From Methylococcales bacterium (lineage in GTDB: Bacteria; Pseudomonadota; Gammaproteobacteria; Methylococcales; Methylomonadaceae), in the NCBI GenBank assembly GCA_023144875.1, contig JAGLEW010000021.1, forward strand, positions 1-42,477: DNA of 42,477 nucleotides, written 5' to 3'. The stretch's first letter is position 1, and each line of letters starts with the position of its first letter. A program made the translations under genes and the position numbers. The notes under the pieces are model-generated. The model saw nothing but the letters and a program-made list of their open reading frames with translations. It searched no databases and was not told where the DNA came from. Shown here one piece after another: positions 17,932 to 26,396 of the stretch.

Positions 17932-19400
17932 TTTTTTGCTACCCACTCTTGTAATACCTGTTTAACAACTGCCTGATCACTGAACGAATGCTTTATACCG
18001 TTAATTTCTTGATAATTTTCGTGACCTTTACCTGCAATTAAAATACACTCCTCTTTTTCAGCCTGCCTAATAACTGTTTCTATCGCTTGCTGTCGATTAT
18101 TAATCACACATACTTTATTAGATGCACACCCTGTTAAAATATTTTCAATAATAGTCTTTCCCATTTCATACCGAGGATTATCATCCGTAATAATCACTTG
18201 ATCGGCGTTTTCACAAGCAATACGCCCCATTTGCGCTCTTTTTCCAGCATCTCGATTGCCACCACAGCCAAATACCACCGATACTTTGCTATGTTGATGT
18301 TGTTTTAAGGCCGATAAAGCATTCAATAAGGCATCGGGGGTATGCGCATAGTCAACAAAAACTTGAGGGCAATCATCCCCACCGAACCGCTCCATTCGAC
18401 CAGAAATGGCCATAAGTAAAGATGCTCTTTGAGTAACCTCAGCGAATGAAACCCCTTTCGCAACTAAAGCGGTTATCACAGCAAGTATATTCTCAACATT
18501 GAATCGACCATAAAAAGGGCAACAAACCGTTGCTTTTTGATGTTGATAGACCACATTAAAGCGAAGCCCCGTTGGCGTTAATTCAATGGCGTCAGCGACA
18601 ACGGTGTTCCCTGTAGGTATTTTTTTTCCCTGACAACTAAATGTCCAAACGGCGACCTTATCAGAGATTGATTCTATAATTCGCTGGCTATACTTATCAT
18701 CTAAATTAATCACCGCAAACTTTAACTCTGAATCTTTTAAAAAACAAAGCTTCGCCTGAAAATAGGCTTCCATAGTGCCATGAAAATCCAGATGATCTTG
18801 ACTTAAGTTAGTAAAAATTGCCCCTTCAAACGCAACAGAATTAATCCGACCCAGTACGATGGCATGCGATGATACCTCCAAAGAAATATCTCTGTTATTA
18901 TCGACCACACATTGAGCGAGCATAGATTGTAAAATCAACGCCGTTGGCGTTGTATTTTGGGTTTTTTTTAATTTACCCCACTGCCCCCAGCCTAAGGTGC
19001 CAATAGATACAGAGCCTGTGAGCATTTGTGCCAAAAATTGACTGCAACTGGTTTTGCCATTGGTACCTGTAATACCAATAATAGCGAGCTTTTTTGAAGG
19101 ATGATGATGAAAACGCGCGGCAATTTCAGAAAGCTTTGATTCAAGCTGTTCAATTCGAACCAGTGGTATATTAGTGATAGTTTCAGCTAACACATCACCC
19201 TGACCACACGGCTCATAAAAAATAGCTTGAGCGCCTTTGTCAACAACTTGTTGAGCATATTTGAGCCCATGATTTTTTTCACCTGATAATGCAACAAAAA
19301 CATCACCTCTTTTAATATCAGCACTATTTAAACTTAAGCCTGATACCTCAATGGTAAGCGATGTTTCCGAAAAACCTGCGATTAATTCATTAAGCTTCAT
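17925..19400 (-). CDS. murE: UDP-N-acetylmuramoyl-tripeptide synthetase MurE (meso-DAP type)
   Basis: MurE (491 aa) adds the third residue of the stem peptide. The P-loop ITGTNGKTSCSQFL, the NLSQDHLDFHGTMEAY block with the carbamylated-Lys region downstream, and VDYAHTPDALLNAL are seen. The DNPR motif in TDDNPRYEMGKTI is the meso-diaminopimelate-specific signature, so this organism should have mDAP-type peptidoglycan. It lies 39 bases after ftsI, the usual order. Confidence 0.98.
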   Translation of the reverse strand: MKLNELIAGFSETSLTIEVSGLSLNSADIKRGDVFVALSGEKNHGLKYAQQVVDKGAQAIFYEPCGQGDVLAETITNIPLVRIEQLESKLSEIAARFHHHPSKKLAIIGITGTNGKTSCSQFLAQMLTGSVSIGTLGWGQWGKLKKTQNTTPTALILQSMLAQCVVDNNRDISLEVSSHAIVLGRINSVAFEGAIFTNLSQDHLDFHGTMEAYFQAKLCFLKDSELKFAVINLDDKYSQRIIESISDKVAVWTFSCQGKKIPTGNTVVADAIELTPTGLRFNVVYQHQKATVCCPFYGRFNVENILAVITALVAKGVSFAEVTQRASLLMAISGRMERFGGDDCPQVFVDYAHTPDALLNALSALKQHQHSKVSVVFGCGGNRDAGKRAQMGRIACENADQVIITDDNPRYEMGKTIIENILTGCASNKVCVINNRQQAIETVIRQAEKEECILIAGKGHENYQEINGIKHSFSDQAVVKQVLQEWVAKKC

Positions 19401-19439
19401 AAAAGAAATTATTTAACAACATAAGAGAAATCTTGATAC

Positions 19440-21143
19440 TTATTCGACAGAAGCTAATTCTTTATCAGGTTCTACGCCATAAATCCTTAACGCACCCGCC
19501 ATTACTCGTGAAAAAAGAGGGGCTGCCACCAATCCTCCATAATATTTACCTTGGGGATCATCAACCATCACTGCAATAACAAACCGAGGTTGACTAGCAG
19601 GCGCCATACCTGCAAACAATGAAAAGTGATTATCACTGGAATAACCCCCTTTAATCGCTTTTTTAGCTGTTCCTGTTTTTCCTGCCACCCGATACCCAGG
19701 AACATTAGCACGATAGCCCGTGCCACCAGGCTCAATAACATGCTCCATCATTGCCCGAACCTTTCGAGCCACATCTACGCTAAAAATTCGCTGAGGATTA
19801 TCGTCCCGCTGTCTTTTAAGTAAACTTACCGAGTGTAAAATACCATCATCGGCTAAAGCCGTATAAGCTTTGGCTAATTGTAAGGTCGATGTTGAGACAC
19901 CATAGCCAAATGAAAGAGTCGCGCGCGTAAATTTATCCCACTTCATCAATGGAATTAAAGAACCGTGTGCTTCACCTGGAAAACCAACTTTGGCTGATTG
20001 GCTAAAGCCTAACGATTTGTAAGTGCTCCATAAATACTCACTGGGCATCATTAAGGAAATTTTACTTACCGCGATATTACTGGATTTTTTTAAGACATTC
20101 GTTAAACTCAATCGACCAAGATTGCCTCCGTCCCGCACTGTGTGTTTACCAATTTTGTAAACACCATTCGTTGCAATCAATGCATTTTCAGCAATATAGC
20201 CTTTTTCTAAAGCGGCGGCAACCACAAGAGGTTTCACGGTGGATGCGGGCTCAAAAACATCGGTTAGCACGCGATTTCGATACGCAGATCCTTTTAGATT
20301 TTTTCGATTATTCGGATTAAACGCGGGTTGAGTCACCGCCGCTAATATGTCCCCTGTTTTAGCATCCAATATGACCAAGGAGGCCGATTTTGCTCGAGAT
20401 TCGATGTAAGTATTTTGTAACTCTCTAAAGGCTAAATGTTGCAATCGTCGATCAATACTCAATATTAAATCCTCTCCTGGAATTAACACCTCGCCTTCTT
20501 CAAAATTTTCAAGAACGCGTCGCCGACCATCTCGAAGTATACGTTTAGTGCCAGCTCTTCCTTTGAGCTGTTCTTCAAACGCCCGCTCCAAACCCTCTTG
20601 GCCTTCATCTTTAATATTGGTAAAACCCAGTAAATGCGATGACATTACACCCGCAGGGTAAAAACGTTTAAATTCACGCTTAAAACCAACCCCTTTTATT
20701 TTCAACCGTCGTACTTTTGCCGCTAACTCAGGACTAATATGTCGTTTCAAATAAGTAAACTTTACATTTTTATTTTGCAATTGTTCAATTTTAGCGTCGG
20801 GTAACGCTAGAATCTCAATCATTTTTTCTATTTTTACCAACTGCGTTTCATACTTTAATGTCTGAGGTGTTGTCCAAATGGATTGGACAGGCGAACTAAT
20901 CGCCATAAGTTGACCATTTCGATCAAAAATTTTACCTCGGTACGTTGAAACAGGGATTTCTTTCAGATAACGTTTTGCCCCCTGAGCTTGTAAAAATTCT
21001 TTCTTAACCACCTGTAAATTAATGCCACGCAATACGAGCAACACCATACCAAAGAGAATAATACTCAATAGAATTCGGCGGCGAATGACAAATGTTTCCG
21101 TTTTTTTTGATTGACGAGTCGTCTTTTTAAAAAAATCACGCAT
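19440..21143 (-). CDS. ftsI: Septal peptidoglycan transpeptidase FtsI (PBP3)
   Basis: FtsI (567 aa) is the class B penicillin-binding protein that crosslinks septal peptidoglycan. A basic N-terminus and one membrane helix (about residues 23-40) precede the pedestal domain with RGKIFDRNG. The transpeptidase motifs are all present: SxxK as S301-T-V-K304, SxN as S354-S-N356, and KTG at 489-491. Length matches PBP3. It is 46 bases after ftsL. Confidence 0.98.
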   Translation of the reverse strand: MRDFFKKTTRQSKKTETFVIRRRILLSIILFGMVLLVLRGINLQVVKKEFLQAQGAKRYLKEIPVSTYRGKIFDRNGQLMAISSPVQSIWTTPQTLKYETQLVKIEKMIEILALPDAKIEQLQNKNVKFTYLKRHISPELAAKVRRLKIKGVGFKREFKRFYPAGVMSSHLLGFTNIKDEGQEGLERAFEEQLKGRAGTKRILRDGRRRVLENFEEGEVLIPGEDLILSIDRRLQHLAFRELQNTYIESRAKSASLVILDAKTGDILAAVTQPAFNPNNRKNLKGSAYRNRVLTDVFEPASTVKPLVVAAALEKGYIAENALIATNGVYKIGKHTVRDGGNLGRLSLTNVLKKSSNIAVSKISLMMPSEYLWSTYKSLGFSQSAKVGFPGEAHGSLIPLMKWDKFTRATLSFGYGVSTSTLQLAKAYTALADDGILHSVSLLKRQRDDNPQRIFSVDVARKVRAMMEHVIEPGGTGYRANVPGYRVAGKTGTAKKAIKGGYSSDNHFSLFAGMAPASQPRFVIAVMVDDPQGKYYGGLVAAPLFSRVMAGALRIYGVEPDKELASVE

Positions 21144-21189
21144 ATTGATAACTTAAACCCAGCAATTTAAAAATAAAGCCATAACCTCA

Positions 21190-21465
21190 TTATTTAGTTT
21201 TTAAATAAATAATTTCTTTTCGATTTGGAAACTTTAACCCTAAGTCATTAACCGCTTCAATTTCTACACGATTTTCTGAAGTTAACGTGGTAATTTCTAA
21301 TTGTAATTGCCCTAATTGAACGGCTTGGCGCTCTAGTTTGTTTTCATTTTGTTGAATTTCAAAAAACAATAATCGTGTTTGGTATTTATTATAAATAACA
21401 CTCAAGGCTGACACAATTAATGTGCCAATTAATAATACCCAGATTAGTAACCGAAAAGGGCTCAT
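21190..21465 (-). CDS. ftsL: Cell division protein FtsL
   Basis: FtsL (91 aa) is a small bitopic divisome protein that binds FtsB and FtsQ. It has a short N-terminus, one membrane helix (about residues 6-26, LLIWVLLIGTLIVSALSVIY), then a coiled-coil-like periplasmic part (residues 27-75) rich in E, Q and L. Sequence alone is weakly conserved, but the size, topology and position between rsmH and ftsI make the call. Its ATG touches the rsmH stop (TAAATG). Confidence 0.93.
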   Translation of the reverse strand: MSPFRLLIWVLLIGTLIVSALSVIYNKYQTRLLFFEIQQNENKLERQAVQLGQLQLEITTLTSENRVEIEAVNDLGLKFPNRKEIIYLKTK

Positions 21466-22389
21466 TTACAGTTTCTCCGCAATTCTCATGATAGCACTGC
21501 GTGCACGGGGATTTTTTTTCACTTCATCATCACCTGCTCGCATTATTTTACCTACTTTTTTTAAGGTGACATGAAAAAGATCCACTTCTTTTATCGGTAA
21601 TTTACTGGGGTTATATGGTGCGCTTGATTGATCCCGAATAAAACGCTTTACGATTCGATCTTCTAGCGAATGAAATGAAATCACCACTAAACGCCCCCCT
21701 GGCTTTAAAACTGAAGCCGCCTGCCCCAAAACACTTTTTAATTCATCCAGCTCTTCATTAACCGCAATTCGAATGGCTTGAAAACTACGCGTCGCAGGAT
21801 GCTTGTGCTTATCTTTAACAGGCGTTGCTTCAGAGATAATATGTGCAAGCTGTCGTGTTGAAATTAACGGGTTGTTTTGACGTTCAATAATAATAGCCTG
21901 TGCAATACGACGTGCAAAACGCTCTTCACCATATTCAAACAAAACTTTGGTTAATGTGGCCTCGCTAACAGTTTCAAGCCATGTGGCTGCGGAGACACTG
22001 GCGTTAGTATCCATACGCATATCTAACGGCCCCTCCTTTAAAAAACTAAAACCACGCTGTGCATCGTCTAGTTGAGGCGAAGAAACCCCTAAATCTATTA
22101 AAATACCATCAATTAAACCATCGCACTGCTGTTTTACTTGGGTTTTTAATTCAATAAAACTGCTGTGTTGCAACGTAAACCGTTGATCCAGTTCAATCGT
22201 TTTTGCATAAGAAGAAGTAATCGCGGCTAAATCTTTATCAAAAGCCAGCAAGGTACCTTTATCATTTAATTTTTCTAAAATTCCTTTACTATGACCACCA
22301 CGCCCAAACGTACAATCTAAATAAGCACCATCTGCCCTAATATTGAGCGCCCGCAAAGATTCGGCATACATGACAGGGAAATGTTCCAT
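21466..22389 (-). CDS. rsmH: 16S rRNA m4C1402 methyltransferase RsmH
   Basis: RsmH, formerly MraW (307 aa), methylates N4 of C1402 in 16S rRNA with S-adenosylmethionine. Motifs seen: HFPVMYAESL at the N-terminus, the SAM-binding YLDCTFGRGGHSKGIL, the LIDLGVSSPQLDDAQRGFSF block, RSFQAIRIAVNEEL and VISFHSLEDRIVKRF. It is the first gene of the dcw cluster here; mraZ, normally just before it, is not found upstream. Confidence 0.98.
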   Translation of the reverse strand: MEHFPVMYAESLRALNIRADGAYLDCTFGRGGHSKGILEKLNDKGTLLAFDKDLAAITSSYAKTIELDQRFTLQHSSFIELKTQVKQQCDGLIDGILIDLGVSSPQLDDAQRGFSFLKEGPLDMRMDTNASVSAATWLETVSEATLTKVLFEYGEERFARRIAQAIIIERQNNPLISTRQLAHIISEATPVKDKHKHPATRSFQAIRIAVNEELDELKSVLGQAASVLKPGGRLVVISFHSLEDRIVKRFIRDQSSAPYNPSKLPIKEVDLFHVTLKKVGKIMRAGDDEVKKNPRARSAIMRIAEKL

Positions 22390-22468
22390 AAAAGCACTTA
22401 TAAATAAAACTCGCCACTATAATTTTCAAAGCCTTAATAGTCAAGGTAAAACTCGGTTCATCCTTAAA

Positions 22469-22502
22469 AAAATAATACCAAAATAATTCAAAATCAACTC
22501 AA
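22469..22502 (-). promoter_or_regulatory. Candidate promoter for the dcw cluster (rsmH)
   Basis: On the minus strand TTGATT (22492-22497), 17 bases and TATTTT (22469-22474). An alternative pairing is TTGAGT (22497-22502), 19 bases and TATTAT (22472-22477). Both lie about 80-110 bases before the rsmH ATG. The choice is unclear. Confidence 0.35.
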
Positions 22503-22531
22503 GACAATGCGATATAAAATACTTTTTACGC

Positions 22532-22537
22532 TATAAT
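22532..22537 (+). promoter_or_regulatory. Candidate -10 box for the chemosensory operon
   Basis: A perfect TATAAT about 100 bases before the start of the operon's first gene. The sequence 16-18 bases upstream is a poor -35 (GCGATA or TGCGAT). It does not fit the sigma-28 or sigma-54 consensus. Confidence 0.35.
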
Positions 22538-22637
22538 TATTTTTTTTAAATGTTACGACCTTTAAAATTACATTTTGGAAATTAAAAATATGTCTACGAA
22601 CTTTTTTTCATTCCCCCCAACAGCAAAGGAATAACGG

Positions 22638-25289
22638 ATGCAAGAAAATGGTCACGCCGTCCGCCTACTTACCTATCATGAATTACTTAAGGTTTTGCAC
22701 AAAAAATGTAAGGAGAAACATACTGGAATAATGGTTTTTAAAGATAACCAAGATAATATCGCTAAATTTGCTATTACGCGCGGCATTATTCTTGATGTTA
22801 TTTTTAAAGAAAAAAGAGGGGTAGCCGCATTACACTTAGTTAAAACGATACAACACGCAAAATCCACTTTCCACGTAAGGCCTGAGCCAAACAAACCTAT
22901 AACGCGAAAAATTGAGCTCTCAACAGAGCACGTTTTTAAGTTACTAGTGACGGGCCTTCAAACAACTCCACAAAAAAAAGCACCCCCGCCTGCCCCCCCC
23001 GTTATCACAACCAACTCAATGATTGAAGAAGTGGTTTCGACAGATGATAACGCTAATATTCCTGAAGGGGGAATGGTCGTTATTGAAGCTCAACTTTCAA
23101 TAATTATAGGACCTATTGCTAAAATTATTTTTTTAAATTACGCAAAAGACATCATTCATGGCACTAGTGATTTTAAAAAACTAAGCTCTATCATTGAAAA
23201 AATTTCCAAAGAATTATTAACCCCTGATCAACAGAAAATTTTTAAACGTAACACCCTCGCTTTCCTCAGTCATTATATGCTCAGAGGCCATGACGTTATT
23301 TTACACGCCCTTAAAACAACGGATAAAAAATTACGCTTAAATAATGCAACACTCGGCCTGCTCATTGAAAAATGCTCGAATCAAGAATACATTAATAACG
23401 CAACTGTTAAACAACTTTTAAAACAAATAGAGTATGCGGGTAATTTAGGGGCGGCCGTTGATTTATTAGCCATGTTGCGCTTTTTAGAAAAATCAGGTGA
23501 AACAGGATTACTAGAAGTTCGTGAAAAAAATAAAGCAGGCGGTTTTTATTTTGATAAAGGGGTTTTGATTAATGCAGTTGAATGTGGGATGAATGGTAAA
23601 ATTATTGCAATGGACATACTGCAATGGAACCATGATTTCCTCATCTTTAAAGCCATTGCGCAAAAAAAGGTGTCACGACAAATTCAACAAACGGTTGATA
23701 TGCTCGCCAAAGAAATTGACCTTTTAAAACTAGACGAAACTAATATTCCCAAAAAACCGCGGCCTAATTACAGCCCCACGGAAGAAAACAGCCTAATGTC
23801 GAAAGCCATAGAGTTTGCTGGAAGCTGTAAAAGCGCACAAGCGGAAAATATTTTAATCTCAATATTGATGAGTAATAGCAAAAAATTTGAGGCGTGGCTA
23901 TGGCTTTCTCGGGTTTTAACTAATATGAGTGCCATTGAAATTACTCTTAAAAAAGCCGCGTATATTCATGCAAAAAATGCGGATATTATTCAAGAAATTA
24001 AAAAATTCACCCAAGCACGCAAAACAATTTCCACAGACTTTGTCATCCGATGTCCTTTTTGCTGGACACCTATCGCTGAAAAAGATAATGAATGTCATCA
24101 TTGCGCCTCAAGCTTCGTCATTGAATCCAATTTCTTTAAAACATTGGGTAAGGCCAATACAGAATTACTCGATCAAGCCATTAATCGCTATAGTCAAGTA
24201 TTGAAAAAAACCACAGAAAATGATATTTATCTGCATTTTTATCTGCTGATGGCGTATTTAAACCGAAAGTATTTTGAAGAAGCACTGAATCAATTTGATG
24301 TCATTAGTCAATTAGCCCCTAAAAATAGCGCCCTTATGGTGCAAAAAAGAATGCTCATTGAATACATGGATTCAGAAAAAAGTGAGTTAAGCACAACAAC
24401 GCCTGACAATAAACCAGCCAACACTGAAAATTCAATGAGCCAAGGAATAAAAGCACGTATTTTAGTCATTGAAGACAGCATGGTCACTCGCAAGGTAATT
24501 GCTAGGACACTTGAAGCCAGTGGCTATGAAGTCCACGAAGCTAAAAATGGTTTTGAAGCCTTAAATGGTATTGACCGAATAAATCCTGACATTATCCTGT
24601 TAGACATTGTTTTACCAGGAAAAGATGGCTACGAAATACTGGATGAGATTAGACAAAAATCCGTCTTTGAAAAAACCCCTGTCATTATGTTAACTTCACG
24701 AGACAGTTTGCTAGATAAATTTAAAGGCAAAGTCTCCAGCGCTAATGAATATTTAACCAAACCTTTTCAACCAGACGAGTTATTAAAAGTTGTACATAAA
24801 TATTTTTCAGTGACACAGCTAAATATTTTAGCCGATTATAGAAAGGAAGAAGCCCATAATTCTGCTACAATATCTCAGGGATTAAATAGTAAAGCGCTTA
24901 CAACTCAAGCGGACAGCCAATCATCAACCAATATTTTAGTGGTCGAAGACAGCTTAGTCACCCGAAAAGTGATTACAAGAACCCTCACTGCACGGGGCTA
25001 TCAAGTCATTGAAGCATCCAATGCCACCGAAGCATTAGCGGATATTGAACAAAAAAAACCAGACTTAATTTTACTTGATATTATTTTACCTGGGGAAAAA
25101 AATGGCTATGAAATATTGGAAGAAATTAAGGGAAAACCCATGTTTGAAAAAACGCCTGTTGTCATGTTGACATCGCGCGATGGTTTATTTGATAAATTAA
25201 AAGGTAAAACATCCAAGGCCAGTGAGTATTTAACAAAGCCCTTCCAACCTGATGAATTATTAACCATTGTGAGAAAATATTTAAGGTAG
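22638..25289 (+). CDS. PATAN/DUF4388 - zinc ribbon - TPR protein with two PilG-like receiver domains
   Basis: An 883-aa cytoplasmic signalling protein. Domains in order: a DUF4388 (PATAN-type) domain at about 8-85; a small domain with IIGPIAKIIF at about 150-220, like one seen in other bacterial signalling proteins; a second DUF4388 at about 272-350; helical TPR-like repeats at about 395-590 interrupted by a zinc ribbon (C472-x2-C475, C486-x2-C489); and two receivers at about 606-722 and 768-883. Both receivers keep the acidic pair (ED), the phospho-acceptor Asp (LLDI), Thr and Lys (TKPF). They share the RDxLxDKxKGK...YLTKPF pattern of PilG-type receivers. PATAN plus receiver is the layout of cyanobacterial PatA/PixG. 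AAGGA lies about 10 bases before the ATG. It is the first gene of the chemosensory operon; I infer it is an output or scaffold protein. Confidence 0.85.
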   Translation: MQENGHAVRLLTYHELLKVLHKKCKEKHTGIMVFKDNQDNIAKFAITRGIILDVIFKEKRGVAALHLVKTIQHAKSTFHVRPEPNKPITRKIELSTEHVFKLLVTGLQTTPQKKAPPPAPPVITTNSMIEEVVSTDDNANIPEGGMVVIEAQLSIIIGPIAKIIFLNYAKDIIHGTSDFKKLSSIIEKISKELLTPDQQKIFKRNTLAFLSHYMLRGHDVILHALKTTDKKLRLNNATLGLLIEKCSNQEYINNATVKQLLKQIEYAGNLGAAVDLLAMLRFLEKSGETGLLEVREKNKAGGFYFDKGVLINAVECGMNGKIIAMDILQWNHDFLIFKAIAQKKVSRQIQQTVDMLAKEIDLLKLDETNIPKKPRPNYSPTEENSLMSKAIEFAGSCKSAQAENILISILMSNSKKFEAWLWLSRVLTNMSAIEITLKKAAYIHAKNADIIQEIKKFTQARKTISTDFVIRCPFCWTPIAEKDNECHHCASSFVIESNFFKTLGKANTELLDQAINRYSQVLKKTTENDIYLHFYLLMAYLNRKYFEEALNQFDVISQLAPKNSALMVQKRMLIEYMDSEKSELSTTTPDNKPANTENSMSQGIKARILVIEDSMVTRKVIARTLEASGYEVHEAKNGFEALNGIDRINPDIILLDIVLPGKDGYEILDEIRQKSVFEKTPVIMLTSRDSLLDKFKGKVSSANEYLTKPFQPDELLKVVHKYFSVTQLNILADYRKEEAHNSATISQGLNSKALTTQADSQSSTNILVVEDSLVTRKVITRTLTARGYQVIEASNATEALADIEQKKPDLILLDIILPGEKNGYEILEEIKGKPMFEKTPVVMLTSRDGLFDKLKGKTSKASEYLTKPFQPDELLTIVRKYLR

Positions 25290-25293
25290 TTCT

Positions 25294-26358
25294 ATGGAAA
25301 AAACACCTTTTAAAGTTTTGGTTATCAATCATTCAACGATTATTCGCCAAGCGATTATTACGATTTTTAATTCAAGTGATACATTGGAAGTGATAGGGGA
25401 TACAGAAGATGGATACAAGGCACTGGTAAAAATTCCTAAATGGCAACCTGATGTTATTACGTTAGATATTAACACGCCCTATAAGGAAAGTCTGAGCGCG
25501 CTAAAACGCATTATGATTTTTCACCCAACGCCTATTATCATACTCAATCATCGTCTAGAGACAACACCCGCTATTTTTGACGCATTATCTTATGGGGCCA
25601 TTGATTTTCTCACCCTCTCATTAGGCTTAATTAATAAAACTTTAGATGCAGATGACTTAAAAAAACAACAAGAACAACTCATAAAAAAAGTATTTTTAGC
25701 GGCGATGGTTAATAATAACGCCTTCCAGTACATTCCCCTCAAAGCCAATAAAAAAAATAATTCACATCAAAAACAAGAAGGCTGTAAAAACTTAGTCGTT
25801 CTAGGCGTAGGTGAAGGTGGATACGGAACGTTATTAAAAATAATTCCTAAGTTAAGTGTTAACTATTCGACGGCTTATATTATTGTTTCGTATGACGCAG
25901 ATGATTATCTACATAGCTTTATTCGTTACTTAAATCATTTTAGTGCGGTAAAAGTACAAACGACCTTAAATAATGTACTGCTTGAAGCAGGGGGTTGCTA
26001 TATTAGTACAGGGGATGAGTATGTCACCATTCATGGAAAAAAAGGTGACTTATTGACCTATGTTAGCCCCGCCCCTTTTTCATCACGCAGAGGCTCTATT
26101 GATATGCTCATGTTTTCAGCTTCAGAAGCGCTTGAAAACCCTTTAGGTGTTATTCTTTCGGGGGAAGGTAATGATGGCGCTGAAGGTTTAGAAGAAATAG
26201 TTCGGTCAGGGGGCGGTGCAATTATCCAAACCCCTTCCAACTGTTTATATGACAGTATGGCTCTGTCTGCATTAAATTTATGTGAAGAAAAAGTCGTAGT
26301 AGCCGATCGAGAAATTGCTACTGAAATAAATAATTTTTTAATCTATTCGGTCAATTAA
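25294..26358 (+). CDS. Degenerate CheB-like protein (pseudo-receiver plus inactive methylesterase fold)
   Basis: A 354-aa protein with the two-domain layout of CheB. In the receiver the phospho-acceptor D58 is kept (DVITLDI), but the acidic pair is N12-H13, the MDG loop is KES, the Ser/Thr is N85 and the Lys is L108. In the methylesterase domain the nucleophile Ser of GxSxGG is G173 (LGVGEGG), the catalytic His is Y200 (IIVSYD), and only the Asp remains (D294 in GNDGAEG). The alignment is by eye to E. coli CheB Ser164, His190 and Asp286. It should be neither a normal phospho-switch nor a methylesterase. It starts 4 bases after the preceding gene. It is likely a structural or binding protein of the array. 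Confidence 0.8.
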   Translation: MEKTPFKVLVINHSTIIRQAIITIFNSSDTLEVIGDTEDGYKALVKIPKWQPDVITLDINTPYKESLSALKRIMIFHPTPIIILNHRLETTPAIFDALSYGAIDFLTLSLGLINKTLDADDLKKQQEQLIKKVFLAAMVNNNAFQYIPLKANKKNNSHQKQEGCKNLVVLGVGEGGYGTLLKIIPKLSVNYSTAYIIVSYDADDYLHSFIRYLNHFSAVKVQTTLNNVLLEAGGCYISTGDEYVTIHGKKGDLLTYVSPAPFSSRRGSIDMLMFSASEALENPLGVILSGEGNDGAEGLEEIVRSGGGAIIQTPSNCLYDSMALSALNLCEEKVVVADREIATEINNFLIYSVN

Positions 26359-26396
26359 GTGCCGTATCAATACGTTGTTTCAATGAGGAAATTAAA

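Larger units (their letters stand above)
22390..22637. other. Divergent intergenic region between dcw and chemosensory operons
   Basis: A 248-base A+T-rich gap between divergent operons; no open frame of note. The mraZ gene and its direct-repeat box (TGGGN-type repeats) are not visible. It should hold promoters for both operons. A TATAAT on the plus strand (22532-22537) and a TTGATT/TATTTT pair on the minus strand (22469-22497) are the best candidates. Confidence 0.6.

Noticed and set aside
22514..22537. Possible flagellar sigma-28 promoter before the chemosensory operon (TAAA ... CGCTATAA)
   Set aside because: The spacing between the two halves is about 7 bases instead of 11, and the downstream half is a poor match to GCCGATAA.
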